In this document: in pieces, positions 17,575-26,900 of the stretch
Layout: every line of letters begins with the position of its first letter
Numbering within the stretch: position 1 is the first letter of the stretch
Assembly: GCA_964472315.1 (NCBI GenBank)
Contig: CAYYJS010000002.1
Span: 61,024-125,023 of the forward strand
DNA: 64,000 bases
Direction of reading: 5' to 3'
From: CAYYJS01 sp964472315
GTDB taxonomy: Bacteria; Verrucomicrobiota; Kiritimatiellia; UBA8416
The notes under the pieces: generated by a model
Database searches by the model: none
Seen by the model: the letters and a program-made list of their open reading frames with translations, nothing else
Told to the model about the DNA's origin: nothing
Position numbers and translations under genes: made by a program

Positions 17575-19179
17575 TTACGGGAGGGACGGCACGTTGGTGG
17601 CGCCGATCCGGTAGAACGCGCGGTCGGCTACCGGCGGGGCGGCTTCCATCCACGTGTTCGTTCCCTGACGCGCGTCGCTCAGTCCGGCCTGCGTCCATCC
17701 GGCGGCGCTGGCCATGTTCGTGCTGCGGAGCACGATATACGGAGACAGTTCCGGATCGATGCAGGCGCTGTGCCAGACGACGTAGTTGGTTCCATTTACC
17801 GTACCGGCCTCGGCGACCTTAAGGTAGGAATCCGGATCGTTCGGATCGGTGGAACTCCAGTACTCGTCGCCGTTGCAGTAGGCATCGCCATCCGTATTGG
17901 TGGCGGCGGCCTCGGTGAAATCGGCCGTTGCGCCCACGTTGTCGTGCAGCCACCAGTGCGGGACGCCGCTGGCGGTCTTGTCGGCGATGAAGTACACCTT
18001 GATGGTATGGTGGTCCGTCACGTTCGAGAACGTGTACCCCGTGATCTGGCCCTGCGTGATGTCGTCCACCAGTACATCGCCCACGCTCCAATAGAGGGCG
18101 GGTGTCATGGTGAAATTGGTCGTGCCGTTGAACGGCACCTCAACGGCGCCGACCGGGGCGATGGTTCCTTCACCCGCCTCGACGGTAGCGGTGATCGTCT
18201 TCATACCGCTTTCCGTAAAGATGGCATGGATCGAGTGGTTGGTCGTAACATTTTCGAAAGCCCAGGAAGCGGGCGTGCCCTGGTTGACGCCGTCGACGAT
18301 GACCTGACTGATCGCGTAGTCGAGGAAGTTGCTGATGATCACGCTGTGACTGCCGCCGTTGGTGACGGAGACGTCGCCATCCGGGACGATCGTGCCGCCG
18401 TCGGAATGCGACACGCTGATGGTCCAGTTCTGTGTGGCGAACGGATCGCTGTCGGTGACCACGAAGTCATCCAAGTAGGCGGTGCCGGACACCGAAACGG
18501 CCGAGACTTTGCCGTTGCTGAACAGCATCGGGAACCATGGGCCGCCCGGTTCGCTGCCATCCGTCGGCTGGGTTCGTCCCTGCTCGTTGGTCACGGCTAC
18601 GCCGTCGATATTGAACCTGAAATAGGTGTTATAGTATGTATTGTCGGATTCGGCATAATTCATTTCGATCGTGACGCGCACCCAGTCCGATGTGGCGATC
18701 GTCACCTCGGGGATCTCCGTCCACACTTTCGCGGCGGTGCTATAGTTCGCGTGATGAATAACCGGATGTCCATTCGTCGTAAAATAGTAGGCCATCTGAG
18801 CATCGTCAGGTATGGCGGGATTGTTGGTCTCCTCCCAGAAATGGGGGTTGATGACGTGATCGATCCAGACGTGACCGCCGCTGTCGCTGACAACCGCATT
18901 CGTAGCGTCGCTTTGGACCTTGAGAACCTTCGTATGGGCGCCTGGCATCGGGTAGGCGCCGCCGGTATAGTTCGTATACGTCCGCTCTTCGACCACAAGC
19001 GCTTCGGGGTCCGGCGCCGTCCATGTGCCGTCGCCGACCAGAAGCGTGCCGTTGGTATAGCTCTCGAACGAATCCGCGTAGTAATTCGTCGCGGCGGATG
19101 CCGGGGTGGCAAAAAGCGCCAGTACGGCAACCAGAAATCCCATGCCACCACACTGTTCGCGACACGTGATCTGCTTCAT
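17575..19179 (-). CDS. Secreted repeat protein with a thrombospondin-3-like C-terminus
   Basis: Exported protein of 534 residues with a signal peptide (about 1-29, ending PASAA). The N-terminal half (about 30-240) looks like a LamG/concanavalin-type beta sandwich (FESYTNGTLL... YLDDFVV). Two similar modules of about 75 residues follow (about 250-400), each running from GGTIVPDG or EGTIAPVG to a hydrophobic NVTxxHxIxxxF ending, resembling bacterial InlB-type repeats. Near the C-terminus an Asp-rich stretch (ATNTDGDAYCNGDEY...STDPNDPDS) resembles a calcium-binding thrombospondin-3 motif. AAGGAGAGGG precedes the ATG. Serine, threonine and asparagine content is high. Surface binding is likely; the ligand is unknown. 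Confidence 0.8.
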   Translation of the reverse strand: MKQITCREQCGGMGFLVAVLALFATPASAATNYYADSFESYTNGTLLVGDGTWTAPDPEALVVEERTYTNYTGGAYPMPGAHTKVLKVQSDATNAVVSDSGGHVWIDHVINPHFWEETNNPAIPDDAQMAYYFTTNGHPVIHHANYSTAAKVWTEIPEVTIATSDWVRVTIEMNYAESDNTYYNTYFRFNIDGVAVTNEQGRTQPTDGSEPGGPWFPMLFSNGKVSAVSVSGTAYLDDFVVTDSDPFATQNWTISVSHSDGGTIVPDGDVSVTNGGSHSVIISNFLDYAISQVIVDGVNQGTPASWAFENVTTNHSIHAIFTESGMKTITATVEAGEGTIAPVGAVEVPFNGTTNFTMTPALYWSVGDVLVDDITQGQITGYTFSNVTDHHTIKVYFIADKTASGVPHWWLHDNVGATADFTEAAATNTDGDAYCNGDEYWSSTDPNDPDSYLKVAEAGTVNGTNYVVWHSACIDPELSPYIVLRSTNMASAAGWTQAGLSDARQGTNTWMEAAPPVADRAFYRIGATNVPSLP

Positions 19180-19296
19180 GACCGTTTCCCTCTCCTTTTC
19201 GGGCTCCTGAACCCAAGGGTCTCAGGCAAGCATCACCTGCTGGCGTATGCGGGGACCCTACGGCCGGTAAGAACCCCAATGTATCTTCGTGAGTCC

Positions 19297-19326
19297 AATG
19301 TAGCGCATTTGCGTGGGCAAAGTCAA
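19297..19326 (-). promoter_or_regulatory. Promoter of the secreted repeat protein
   Basis: Minus-strand TTGACT (19326-19321), 18 bases, TACATT (19302-19297). The leader to the ATG at 19179 is about 110 bases. It faces away from the pilus promoter only 26 bases to its right. Confidence 0.5.
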
Positions 19327-19351
19327 CTGGTTTGGCGCGGCAGATTTTGCT

Positions 19352-19380
19352 TTGATTCCGGCGGCATCGTTGCCTATAGT
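19352..19380 (+). promoter_or_regulatory. Promoter of the pilus-like operon
   Basis: TTGATT (19352-19357), exactly 17 bases, TATAGT (19375-19380). This is one of the best sigma-70 matches in the window, about 55 bases before the first gene of the five-gene pilus-like cluster. Confidence 0.6.
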
Positions 19381-19442
19381 ACCCGTGTTTCGCGGAGTCC
19401 CATAGTACCCTTGTGACCGTTATTCAGGAAAGGTGGTTTCCC

Positions 19443-20084
19443 ATGACCCTGACCGCGAGTGTGATGTTGACCGTGGTCGTGACCACGGCCGCTTGCGTTG
19501 TTCCATCGGTCGCGCAGACGCGGACGGGGGAGTACGGCGCCGGACGGGCGGGGGCTGAGGCCGAGACCGTGCGCATCCGCAAGTTAAACGGTCTTTCGCC
19601 GCGGTCCGTGGTAACCACGCCGGTCTATGGGTCGAGCGTCGGTCGCAGTGCGAAGCCGCCACGCGAATGGCTTGAGGTTCAAGTGATTTACGACACGGCG
19701 CCGGCGTGGATCGACGAGTTGGTCATCGAGTACTTCGTCATGAGCATGGACCGTACGGAAGGCCGCAACACCTACTCCCTGTTCAAGACGATCGTTCGCT
19801 ATCGCGATGTGGAACGTGACCGTAACCACATCGGCGTGGCCTATCTGCTGCCTTCCGCGTTGAAGCGCTACGGCCGCGTCGTGGCGGTTGCCGTCGAGGT
19901 CAGCCACGATGGCAAAGTCGTGGCCTCCGAGACGGATACGGGCATCACGTTGCCTCCGGGGTGGTGGCGAAGCCCCGCGGTTGTCGAAAACAAGGATATG
20001 ACCGTTCGAGAGGGGTATTTGGTGGAGAAGTCCAAGTCGCCGTTCGCCTTGGTCAATGTGGATGACTATGAGGTGGCCAAGTAG
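19443..20084 (+). CDS. Amuc_1102-like pilus-associated exported protein
   Basis: First gene of the five-gene cluster; 213 residues with a signal peptide (MTLTASVMLTVVV... ending VAQT). The body (about 60-200) is a beta-rich domain with WLEVQVIYDTAPAWIDELVIEY and a conserved GRNTYSLF and LPPGWW. Position, size and the following four genes match the Akkermansia Amuc_1102 family; that identification rests on gene order plus recall of the family. The ATG at 19443 has AGGAAAGG 10 bases upstream and is preferred over a GTG at 19413. The stop overlaps the next GTG by one base (TAGTG). Confidence 0.75.
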   Translation: MTLTASVMLTVVVTTAACVVPSVAQTRTGEYGAGRAGAEAETVRIRKLNGLSPRSVVTTPVYGSSVGRSAKPPREWLEVQVIYDTAPAWIDELVIEYFVMSMDRTEGRNTYSLFKTIVRYRDVERDRNHIGVAYLLPSALKRYGRVVAVAVEVSHDGKVVASETDTGITLPPGWWRSPAVVENKDMTVREGYLVEKSKSPFALVNVDDYEVAK

Positions 20085-21754
20085 TGTCGCTCTTCGAAAG
20101 TGACCGTGTCATCGCGCTGGATATCGGAGCCAGCAAGATCGTACTCGCCGAATTCGGGGTTTCCCGCGGCGGCGAAATCGAACTGCTTCGCTATGGCATC
20201 GAGAAGCAGTCGGGCGACATGGGTACGGAGGCTGACCAGTTGGCGTACATCGCCGCCAACGTACGGTCGTTGATGCGCGAACAGGGCATCAAGCCGGCGC
20301 CGCTGGTGATGTGCGTTTCGGGGCAGGCCGTGTTTCCGCGGTACGTCAAGCTGCCGCCGGTAAGTCGTGACAAGCTTCAGCAGATCGTCCAGTACGAGGC
20401 CGAGCAGAACGTACCGTTTCCCATAAAGGAAGTGGTTTGGGATTACCAGTTGCTGGGCGGCGAGGATGGCGAGCAGAATGTCATGCTCGTCGCGGTGAAG
20501 ATCGAGAACGTCAAACGGTTGACCGATGCCGTGCAGACGGCCGACCTCGAGCCGGAGATCGTCGACGTCGCCCCGATGGCGCTTTACAACACCGTTCGTT
20601 ACAACTATCCGAATCTAGCCGGATGCACGATGATCCTCGATATCGGCGCCCGGTCGTCGAACCTGATTTTTATCGAGGAATCGCGAATCTTCAGCCGCAG
20701 TATCCCCGTTGCCGGAAACGCCATCACCCAGGAAATCATGAAGGCCTTCGACGTGCCGCATGACGAGGCCGAGGCGTTGAAGCGCGAGCACGGTTTTGTC
20801 GCCTTCGGCGGCGTCTTCGCCGGTCCGGACGATGAGATCGCGGAGCGTGTCTCGAAGATCATGCGCAACGTCCTGACGCGCCTGCATGCCGAAGTGAACC
20901 GTTCGATCAATTTCTACCGCAGCCAGCAGGGCGGTTCGCCTCCGAATCTTGTCTTGTTGTGCGGCGGCTCGTCCGTGATTCCGCACGTCGACACGTTCTT
21001 TCGCGAGAAGCTGCAGGTGGACATCGAGTATCTGAACCCGTTTGCCAGCGTCGTTGTCGGCGATGAAATCGATGCCGCCGCGATCAACCGCGACCTGCAC
21101 CTGCTCGGGGAGGTTGTCGGCCTCGGACTGCGTCGGGCGCTGACGTGCCCCGTCGAGATCAATCTGATGCCGCCCGACCTCGTGGCCCGCAAGGAGTTCC
21201 GCAAGCGGCAGCCTTATTTCGTCGTTTCCGCGGTCGCCTCGGTGCTCGCCATGCTGTGTTGGTGGGTGTACTTCCACCGGATGGGGAATGTGATCGACGA
21301 GCGTGCCGGTATTGTCCGCGAGAAGATCGCCGCGTTCCGCGGGATCGAGGCGCGGTTGTCCGAGGCCGTTCGGGATCGCGGGTTTGCGCAGGCGAGGCTT
21401 GCGAAACTGGCTGCGCCGATCGCCATGCGCGGACGTTGGATCGAGTTGATCGATGCCGTGCACGCGTGCATGTGGGATGGCATGTGGGTGACGGGGTGGA
21501 AGCCGGTTGTCGAGAATGGCCGGGTTGTGCGTATCCACCTGACCATGCATGCGTTCGTGGACCGTATGCAGAACACGCCCGAGGGCACGGCCGCCGAACG
21601 TTTCCGAAACGCGCTGCGGGACCGCCCGGAGTTTGGCGCCGACACCGACATCGCCAGCGAGATGGGGATCGGCGTCGGCGGGTTCCTGCGGAAGTTCGAG
21701 ATGAAGGTTGTCGTGGCCGAGGCGCCGAGCGTCAGGGCGGTTGAGGACCGATGA
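20084..21754 (+). CDS. PilM-like ATPase fused to a PilN-like membrane segment (Amuc_1101-like)
   Basis: Actin-like pilus assembly protein of 556 residues. The PilM part (about 1-350) opens with VIALDIGASKIVLAEF (phosphate loop 1) and has LPPVSRDKLQQIVQYEAEQNVPFP, the second nucleotide loop MILDIGARSSNLIFIE and LLCGGSSVIPHV. After a short INLMPPD motif, typical of the PilN cytoplasmic tail that docks on PilM, one membrane helix (about 374-393) leads to a coiled coil and a small alpha/beta domain as in PilN. PilM and PilN are separate in most type IV pilus systems, so this is a natural fusion of the two. It starts at GTG and overlaps the next gene at ATGA. Confidence 0.85.
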   Translation: MSLFESDRVIALDIGASKIVLAEFGVSRGGEIELLRYGIEKQSGDMGTEADQLAYIAANVRSLMREQGIKPAPLVMCVSGQAVFPRYVKLPPVSRDKLQQIVQYEAEQNVPFPIKEVVWDYQLLGGEDGEQNVMLVAVKIENVKRLTDAVQTADLEPEIVDVAPMALYNTVRYNYPNLAGCTMILDIGARSSNLIFIEESRIFSRSIPVAGNAITQEIMKAFDVPHDEAEALKREHGFVAFGGVFAGPDDEIAERVSKIMRNVLTRLHAEVNRSINFYRSQQGGSPPNLVLLCGGSSVIPHVDTFFREKLQVDIEYLNPFASVVVGDEIDAAAINRDLHLLGEVVGLGLRRALTCPVEINLMPPDLVARKEFRKRQPYFVVSAVASVLAMLCWWVYFHRMGNVIDERAGIVREKIAAFRGIEARLSEAVRDRGFAQARLAKLAAPIAMRGRWIELIDAVHACMWDGMWVTGWKPVVENGRVVRIHLTMHAFVDRMQNTPEGTAAERFRNALRDRPEFGADTDIASEMGIGVGGFLRKFEMKVVVAEAPSVRAVEDR

Positions 21755-22839
21755 AAAGCAAACAGGTCATTCTGGTATCCATCTGCGGCGTGGGCGTCAT
21801 CCTCTTCGCGCTGGCAGGCTTCCTGCTTGTGCGCGGGTTCGTGAACTTCAGCGGGGCGATCGAGAAGTTCAACAAGGAGAAACAGGCGCTGGGGCATTAC
21901 TACCAGAAGAACCCGTTCCCGTCCGAGGCCAACATCCGCCTCGAAGAAGACAACGCGCAAATGTTGAACGCGTGGCATGAACAGCTCTTCAAGCGTCTGA
22001 TCGCCAAGAATGTCGTCAGCACCGAGGACAGCGGATCGCGCTTTCGACAGAACTATGACGAGACGAAGAAACGTCTGCTGGGCGCGGCGAAGGACGTGCA
22101 AATCGCGGGTGGCAACACCTTTGCCTTCGGCTTCGACCGCTACTCCGGTACCGGTGAACTTCCGCAATCGTCGGAGGTGCCGGTATTGATGGAACAGCTT
22201 GCGATCGTCGAGCGGTTGTGCGGCATCCTGTTCGAGAATGGCATCAAAGCGATGGGGGCGGTGCGCCGCGACGTCGTGGAGTCGGCGTCCACCACCGGCG
22301 GATCCGTGACGGTGCCAGGTGGTCAGCCCGGCGTGGGTTCCGCGCCGCCGGGACGTCCCGTGCGCTCGGGCGCACCGGTTGGTCCGGCCCCGCTCGTGCC
22401 GCCGAAGGCCCGGCGAAAAGCCGTGCCCGGCGACGAACCGACGGAACCCATGCGCCCCGTCGGGAAGATGTATTCACGGCTGCATTTCGGCTTCGACTTT
22501 CGCGCCAAGGAAAGCGCTTTGCTTGGTATTCTCAACGCGATGGCATCGAACGACATGTTCATTGTCATGACGTCGATTTCGTTCGAGGCGGGCGTTCCCG
22601 AGATGATGCCCGTGGCCGTGCCCGTCGTATCAGGAGGCGATGCCGCGGCGATCCCCGCTTTGCCGCCCGCCCCCGTTCCGGCGGTGGGCGCTCCGGCGGA
22701 GACAGGCAACGTGCCTCAGGCATGGGAACGACGCAAGGACGAACGCATTGTGAGTGGGCCTGTGCACGAGATCCCCATGGATGTGACTTTGGAACTCGAC
22801 GTCTATAAATTCCAGCCGGAGTCGCACCATGGCGATTAG
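21751..22839 (+). CDS. Amuc_1100-like pilus alignment protein (PilO/PilN-like fold)
   Basis: Single-pass membrane protein of 362 residues. A membrane helix at about 5-29 is followed by a periplasmic helix with NPFPSEANIRLEED (about 53-66), a FAFGFDRYSG motif (about 125-134) and, after a proline/glycine linker (about 185-235), a second domain beginning MYSRLHFGFDFRAKESALL. The arrangement matches the Akkermansia Amuc_1100 family, a membrane protein whose purified form is known to affect the host; here only the family resemblance is claimed. Start and stop overlap both neighbours (4 bases and 11 bases), showing tight translational coupling. Confidence 0.8.
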   Translation: MKSKQVILVSICGVGVILFALAGFLLVRGFVNFSGAIEKFNKEKQALGHYYQKNPFPSEANIRLEEDNAQMLNAWHEQLFKRLIAKNVVSTEDSGSRFRQNYDETKKRLLGAAKDVQIAGGNTFAFGFDRYSGTGELPQSSEVPVLMEQLAIVERLCGILFENGIKAMGAVRRDVVESASTTGGSVTVPGGQPGVGSAPPGRPVRSGAPVGPAPLVPPKARRKAVPGDEPTEPMRPVGKMYSRLHFGFDFRAKESALLGILNAMASNDMFIVMTSISFEAGVPEMMPVAVPVVSGGDAAAIPALPPAPVPAVGAPAETGNVPQAWERRKDERIVSGPVHEIPMDVTLELDVYKFQPESHHGD

Positions 22840-23899
22840 CCTGAACATCCGCGGCGGGTTTGCGCACCTGTGGCGGCAGTACGATAAGCTCATGGCGTTC
22901 CTGGCGTTGGCGCTGCTGCTCGCCTCCCTGGTCTATCTGGCCGTGCGGGTGGGGCTGATTCAGAGCATGAAACGCGACTTCGACATGGAGATGAAGAGCC
23001 TGCGCGCGATGCACGAAAAGGCGGCGACGGTTGCCGCCGACGTCTTCGATGCCGCCGTGGCAGGGCTCGACAAACCGGTCTCCCTGGGGCACCAGGCGTG
23101 GACTAACGTCGCGTTTTCGGTTCCCGAGGTGCGTGTTACGTGCACCGATCAACGGTGTCAGCGGCCCGTGCCCTATGCGGCCGCGACCTGTCCTCTGTGC
23201 CTGAGCCCGCAGCGCGAGGACAAGACGGAAGTCGAGCCACCCAAGGACAGCGATGGCGATGGCATGCTCGACGATTGGGAATTGCAGTACGGACTGGACC
23301 GGTACGACGCCGGGGACGCCGCGAACGACACCGATGGCGATGGGCACAAGAATCTCGGTGAATTCCTGGCCAAGACCGACCCGACCGATCCGGCCAGCCG
23401 TCCCCCTGTCATCGATCAGTTGCGCGTGGAGAAGGTTTCGAGCGTGAGCTTCGGCATCCTGTTCAAGAGCCGAGTTACGACCGGAAAAGGCGAGCGCTTC
23501 GGTCTGAACTACAGACAGGCCGGGCAGATTAAGACGGACTTCGTCGGCGTCGGGGATACCGTGGCGGGGTTCCTCGTCAGCAAGTTCGACCACAAGACCA
23601 GAGATGTCGATCAGCCGTACAAGCACAAGCAGGACGTCTCGGAACTGACGCTTGTCCGCGGGGACCATACCATTGTGCTTGTTCGCGGGCAGGACTACAA
23701 CGAGACCGAACAGACCGCGCACTTCGTGTCGCTATTCGACGATGCGAAGTATCTGGCCAAGCAGGGCGAGTTTCTGACGGTCGACGGGTCCAGGTACGAG
23801 GTTATAGAGATTGACACTCGCGGTGAGCGTGTTGTATTACGGCCGGAAAACGATTCCGGCCAGACAGTGGTTGTACGGCGTCTCACGGTGCCCCGGTGA
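22829..23899 (+). CDS. Amuc_1099-like pilus-system protein with calcium-type motifs
   Basis: Membrane-anchored periplasmic protein of 356 residues. One helix (about 30-48) precedes a coiled segment. Two cysteine pairs (CTDQRC and CPLC, about 105-125) look like a small zinc ribbon. A thrombospondin-3-like stretch (about 139-190) has DSDGDGMLDDWE and DTDGDGHKNLGEFLAKTDPTDP. The C-terminal half (about 190-356) is beta-rich and may resemble a PilP-type domain, which would link the inner-membrane complex to the secretin encoded next; this is an inference from position. It overlaps the previous gene by 11 bases. Confidence 0.78.
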   Translation: MAISLNIRGGFAHLWRQYDKLMAFLALALLLASLVYLAVRVGLIQSMKRDFDMEMKSLRAMHEKAATVAADVFDAAVAGLDKPVSLGHQAWTNVAFSVPEVRVTCTDQRCQRPVPYAAATCPLCLSPQREDKTEVEPPKDSDGDGMLDDWELQYGLDRYDAGDAANDTDGDGHKNLGEFLAKTDPTDPASRPPVIDQLRVEKVSSVSFGILFKSRVTTGKGERFGLNYRQAGQIKTDFVGVGDTVAGFLVSKFDHKTRDVDQPYKHKQDVSELTLVRGDHTIVLVRGQDYNETEQTAHFVSLFDDAKYLAKQGEFLTVDGSRYEVIEIDTRGERVVLRPENDSGQTVVVRRLTVPR

Positions 23900-23970
23900 A
23901 GGGGTGGCCGTGATGGCTCGTGTTTGTCCTCGCTAGCGGGGTGTGAGAGAATCCCAAGGAGATGTTCTTC

Positions 23971-26900
23971 ATGCAAGACGATCGGCGGTTCATCACGACA
24001 TGTTCCATTCTGTTGGCCGCATTTACGGTGGCGGCGTATGCGCAAACCGGTAAGGACGAGAGCGGTACGATGGCCTTCGAGGATCTTGCGATCGAGAGCG
24101 CGGTGGAAGGGGCGCTACCGACGGTTTCGGCGGATGACGACCTCCTCAAGACGTTGATGTCCGGCACCGAGGCGGATGTTCCCGTTGGCGCGATCGATGT
24201 AGGGAAAACGCTTCCGACAGTGCCCGATGGCAAGTCCGCGGTGCTGACGCTGGACGATGTTCCGGCGAGCGACTTGGCCGTGATCGAGGGCGCCGAAGCT
24301 CCGGCCGTGGATGTCGCTCCGGTCGAGGAGAAGGGCGTTGACACGCGCGGATCGGCTGCGGTGGCCGCCGCAGCCGAACCGCCCGTGAATCTGGTTGACG
24401 TTGCGACCGAGCTTGGTCTTACGGGGGAGACGGAAGTCGTGCCCCCCATGCCACGCGCCGCGGTTGCGGCGCCGCCGACGGACGACCTTGCGGATCTGCT
24501 GGCCGGCGAGGAGGAAACCGTAACCGTACCGTCCGTCCCGGCGCCTCCCGTCATTCCGGTTTCGTTGGCGGAAGAGGTTCCCGTCGTGGAATCCGTCACA
24601 CCCTTGGAAACGGTTCCGGAAGAGACGGCGACGGTTTCCGCGGTTGTCGACAAAGTCCCTGCCCCGCCTGTCGTGACCGATGACATAGGAATCGAAGACC
24701 TCATCAAGGAACTTGCAGGCGAGACCGAGGCCGAGATGGCTATCGAGCGGGTTCCGATCGAAACACCCCAGCCTCCCGCGTCTGTCGACGTCGTCCCGCC
24801 GCCCGCTGAAGACGTCCCTCCCGCACCGGTGGTCGCGCCCGTCGAAATCGTCGATCAGCCGCCGGAGTTTGTGGACGACATGGCCATCGATGCCGACGTG
24901 CTCAAATCCCTGACACGCGAGGCACGCGCCGACACGACGACGGCTGCTGTTGCGGAGGCGCCCGCCATGGAGCTTGTCATCGAAGGCCTGATCGATGAAG
25001 CCGAACTCGCCGTCGAGCCGCCGACGGCGCCGCCGCCGGCCCGAGTCGAAAAGCCGGTTCTGCCGATCGAGGAAACCGTCGCCGAACCGGTCGGCTCACC
25101 GTCCGTGGCGAAACCGCTTCCGCCCGTCGGAAAAACGGTAGATACTCCGACACCTGCGGTTGCCGAGGACATGGGTGCCGCTGTCGAGAATGTGACCGCG
25201 ACGGGTGAGCCTGCGATTGCTGAGCGGGCCGTTCGTAATCGGTCCGATGTCGCTCTGGACACGTTCGCGGTTCAGGAGTCCCTGAAGCGTATCGCGGAAG
25301 AGGCGCATGGGCTGGAGAGCCTCCAACTGGGCGAGCAGGCGCTTGCCGATCGCCAGTTTCAGAAGGCCGTGACGCGGTTCGACGAAGCGTTGCGCTTCAT
25401 CCCTGAGCGTGCCGACACGGTGGAATCGCGGGGCCGCGCGCGTCGTGGTCTGGCCGCGGCGTACTATGTGCAGGCGCTATCCTTCGAGCGCGAGAACGAG
25501 CTCGATAAGGCACTGGCTGCGGCCATCAACGCCGTCAACTACGGGTATATCAAGGCCGAATCCACGGTTCGCCGGCTCAAACTCAAGATCGAGAAGGGCC
25601 CGATCGCCCCGCCGCCGACGAAGGATCGCCGATGGGAAGAGGAGTCGTATCTCGACATCCAACGACAGATTCAGGAGTGGTTGAAGCGGGGGCGCGAAGC
25701 CTATTTGGCGCATGAATACGAGAAGTCGCGTGGGGCGTTCGAATCCGTCCTGGCGCGTGACCCGCACAACAAGGAAGCTATTCGCATGCTGCGGCGCGCC
25801 TCCGACAAGATGTACGACCGGGCGTCGATGGAGCTGGAATCGACGCGATCGCGCATGATGGAGTCGGTGCGTGACACTTGGAATCCGCGCGACTATGGCA
25901 TATTGGAGACGCCGATGGAGGCCAAGGTCGGACGTGCGGCCACGAAGCCGGTCGACGAGATCGAACGGGAGAAGATCCTGGCCAAGATGCAGCAGATCAG
26001 GATTCCGGAGGTCGATTTTCGGCAGGCGAACATCCGTGATGTGATCGATTTCCTGCACAGCCAGAGCGTCGAGAACGACACTACGACGGGCGAGGGGCGC
26101 AAGGGCGTCAACTTCATTCTCAAACTGGACGAAGGCGCCGCGAAGGCTGGTGGCCGGGTCACGCCTGCCGCATCCACCGATCCGTTCGCCGCCACGGCCG
26201 ATGTATTCGGGGGGCCGGCGGCGGCCGCTCCGGGCGCCGGCGCCGACAACCTGGTGACGTTCGGCGCGCTCGACATTACGCTGAAGGAAGCGCTGGACAT
26301 TGTCGTCGACATCGCACACCTCAAGTATCGGATCAAAGAGAGCGTCGTGATGATCGTTCCCTTCGATGAAGCATCGGGCGAGATCATCCATCGCATGTAC
26401 GACGTCTTGCCGTCTTTTGTCACGAAGTCCGGCGAATTGAGCGAAGCCTTGCGGTCCTCCCGTAGCGACCGCGGCGGCGGCGATTTTATCCCCATGGGCG
26501 AGCCCGGTGGCGGGGGCGGTGCGCCCAGCGCCGAGCAGGACTGGAAGGTGGTGTTTACGGAGATGGGTGTCGAATGGCCGCAACGGTCATCCATCAAGTA
26601 CGTGCCGACGATCGGCAAGCTGATTGTCGCCAATACGGCCGAAAACCTGACGGTCTTCGAAAAGGTGCTATCGGTACTCAATGTCATTCCGTATCAGGTG
26701 GAAATCGAGGCCCGCTTCGTGGAGGTCGCCCAGACGGATATCGACTCGCTCGGACTCGAGTGGTTACTTACCGACAACTGGGAACTTGCCGAGAAGAAGA
26801 CGGATGCCGGGTTGCCGCTGGCGGCGCGCGAGCGCTTGGTGCTGAACGCGAATGTCAACTCGGGCGGGTTCACCAAGGGGAATCGGTTCCTGACGAAAAG

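Noticed and set aside
17239..19416. A plus-strand frame continuing from the helicase across the secreted-protein gene
   Set aside because: The part over 17.6-19.2 kb is antisense to a gene with a signal peptide, ribosome site and promoter.
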